Shown piece by piece: positions 24,238 through 25,624 of a stretch of 25,624 nucleotides of DNA; the stretch's first letter is position 1; each line of letters begins with the position of its first letter. The notes under the pieces are model-generated. The model was not told the DNA's origin. It did not search any database and saw only the letters and a program-made list of their open reading frames with translations. The translations under genes were made by a program, and so were the position numbers. The DNA comes from JBLIOB01 sp047639575 (lineage in GTDB: Bacteria; Bacteroidota; Bacteroidia; Flavobacteriales_D; Parvicellaceae), in assembly GCA_047639575.1 (NCBI GenBank), contig JBLIOB010000023.1, positions 1-25,624 of the forward strand, written 5' to 3'.

Positions 24238-25624
24238 TCATTCTTCCGTTCCAAACCCGTAATCAATTCCTTTATCAACAGCAGGAACTCCATCTTTCAT
24301 CCATTTAGGTTCTGGCGCATCTAACATGTAATGATCAAAGAACTGTCTCATCCTGATGCTTAAATCTCTTTTGTTCGCCAACTTTCTAAGGTTATGAGCA
24401 TCTCCGTTGTAATTCAACATCCATGCAGGCTTGTTTAATCTTCTAAGTCCAACGAAATATTCAATTCCTTGATACCATGGTACAGCACCATCTTTGTCAT
24501 TATGCATCACTAAAATCGGAGTTTGAATTTTGGGAATATGAAACAATGGAGAATTCTCAATATAAACATCAAGACTATCCCAGAGTGTTCCTCCAAGTCT
24601 AGTTTGAGTCATTTCGTATTGGAACATTCTACTTATCCCACTACCCCATCTGATACCTCCGTACGCACTTGTCATGTTACTAACTGGAGCACCTGCCATT
24701 GCACAGCAATATTTATTTGTCATTGTAACCAACATCGCGGTTTGATATCCACCCCAACTCTGACCTTGAAGGGCCATTTTTGTGGCGTCAATCCAACTGT
24801 TTTTAGCCAGATGGTCTGTTCCTGAAACGATGCAATCAAAAGCGCTTTTGGCTGGATGCCCATCGATATATTTAATGTCTGGAATAAATACGATGTAGCC
24901 ATTGCTTACATATTCCGAAGCATAGATTATAGAAGCTGTTGGCTTCGGTGAATAGTAATTGTGAATGTGCTGAGTATAGGTTTCATAGAAGTACACCATT
25001 AAGGGGTATTTCTTAGTTGGATCGAAATCTTCTGGCTTGTAAATCAAACCTTCAAGCTCTAAACCTTCATACGACTTCCAAGCTGTAAGCTCCACCGTTC
25101 CCCAGTTATAGTCCTTTTGCTGAGGGTTTGCATCACTTATTATATCCACTTTAGCAAAACTCAAATCAGTAACGCTTAGATCTGGATATTTTACAAAAGT
25201 TTGAGTTCTCAGAATCACATCTTTAGAATCCTTCGCTTTAGTTAGGCCTACTATTTTAGAATCTTCTTTAAAGACGTTACGCATAGACTGTCTACCTAGT
25301 TCTCCTATTGCAACAGCTCTCGTTTTATGATTAAATCCTCTCCAATAGGTTACGTCCGTTAAATCAATATAATCTGCCTCCCGATCCGTCTTCCAATAGC
25401 GATAAGTCCAATCCGTTTCCCTAGTTCTGGTCAAGTTCGCAGGTGGAACTTCTCCATTTAAATTAATCTTCCAAACATCATATTTATCATAAATCAACAC
25501 ATCTCCTTGGCTTGTCCAACCAGCGAAACCATGCGGATCTGGATCTTGTGGATGATCGTCATCTTCATTATCAAATCGATACGGGATAAACTTTGTGATT
25601 GTTTTGTCTTCCAGCGTATTACAG
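24238..25624 (-). CDS. S9 family prolyl oligopeptidase-type peptidase, 5' end off window
   Basis: C-terminal 462 residues of a larger secreted or periplasmic serine peptidase of family S9. The visible part contains the end of the beta-propeller (the LIYDKYDVWKINLNG strand) and the alpha/beta-hydrolase catalytic domain. Nucleophile Ser is in GQSWGGYQ, the Asp in MHNDKDGAVPW and the His in GDAHNL, so the triad is complete. The frame is open to the window edge; an internal GTG at 25500 is not the start, because the family sequence continues upstream (FIPYRFDNEDD, HGFAGWTSQGD). Typical full-length Bacteroidota members are about 800-950 residues with a signal peptide. It probably cleaves peptides from external protein. 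It converges with the CotH-like gene. Confidence 0.92.
   Translation of the reverse strand, partial: CNTLEDKTITKFIPYRFDNEDDDHPQDPDPHGFAGWTSQGDVLIYDKYDVWKINLNGEVPPANLTRTRETDWTYRYWKTDREADYIDLTDVTYWRGFNHKTRAVAIGELGRQSMRNVFKEDSKIVGLTKAKDSKDVILRTQTFVKYPDLSVTDLSFAKVDIISDANPQQKDYNWGTVELTAWKSYEGLELEGLIYKPEDFDPTKKYPLMVYFYETYTQHIHNYYSPKPTASIIYASEYVSNGYIVFIPDIKYIDGHPAKSAFDCIVSGTDHLAKNSWIDATKMALQGQSWGGYQTAMLVTMTNKYCCAMAGAPVSNMTSAYGGIRWGSGISRMFQYEMTQTRLGGTLWDSLDVYIENSPLFHIPKIQTPILVMHNDKDGAVPWYQGIEYFVGLRRLNKPAWMLNYNGDAHNLRKLANKRDLSIRMRQFFDHYMLDAPEPKWMKDGVPAVDKGIDYGFGTEE

Noticed and set aside
25498..25500. GTG as the start of the S9 peptidase
   Set aside because: The frame stays open to the window edge and the upstream residues match the family, so the gene is simply cut by the window.

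Overview
This is about 25.6 kb of AT-rich bacterial chromosome from a member of the Bacteroidota, most likely order Flavobacteriales (Crocinitomicaceae- or Cryomorphaceae-like; the family-level placement is a guess). The evidence is a PorW/SprE type IX secretion (T9SS) lipoprotein, a subtilase ending in a T9SS-type sorting domain, Bacteroidota-type -7 promoter elements (TAnnTTTG) before several genes, an F-ATPase subunit a with a large N-terminal periplasmic extension, and TPR-SpoIIE signalling proteins. I see no tRNA, rRNA, CRISPR array, insertion sequence or phage gene.

Left part, minus strand (1-5460): the start of the ATP synthase operon. A bactofilin gene with a good promoter is followed by two small AtpZ-like membrane proteins, a four-helix AtpI-like protein, and atpB, which runs off the left edge. 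Upstream lies porW/sprE. Diverging from it on the plus strand are a single-pass M23 endopeptidase (5658-6551) and a secreted protein of unknown function.

Middle (8221-13723, plus strand): a chlamydial/Bacteroidota-type family I inorganic pyrophosphatase whose N-terminus looks frameshifted; an acidic protein with two C-terminal membrane helices, 5 bases downstream; and a secreted VWA-domain protein whose start overlaps the previous stop (ATGA). Then comes a 57-codon relic of a SpoIIE phosphatase C-terminus, followed by an intact TPR-TM-SpoIIE phosphatase. A bidirectional hairpin terminator separates this from the convergent T9SS-secreted subtilase (13803-17027, minus).

Right part (17259-25624): RseP site-2 protease; a two-gene unit of a secreted protein of unknown function and a cation:proton antiporter; an ALDH7-type aldehyde dehydrogenase with a clear promoter and a perfect 13-bp inverted repeat after it; a CotH-kinase-like protein with membrane helices at both ends; and, convergent to it, an S9 prolyl-oligopeptidase-type peptidase cut by the right edge.

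Most of the window is ordinary housekeeping and envelope biology: energy coupling, cell-wall shaping, protein export and envelope proteolysis. The observations most worth checking are the disrupted pyrophosphatase N-terminus, the SpoIIE relic, the coupled acidic-TM/VWA gene pair, the doubled AtpZ-like genes before atpB, and the bactofilin/PorW/M23 neighbourhood.
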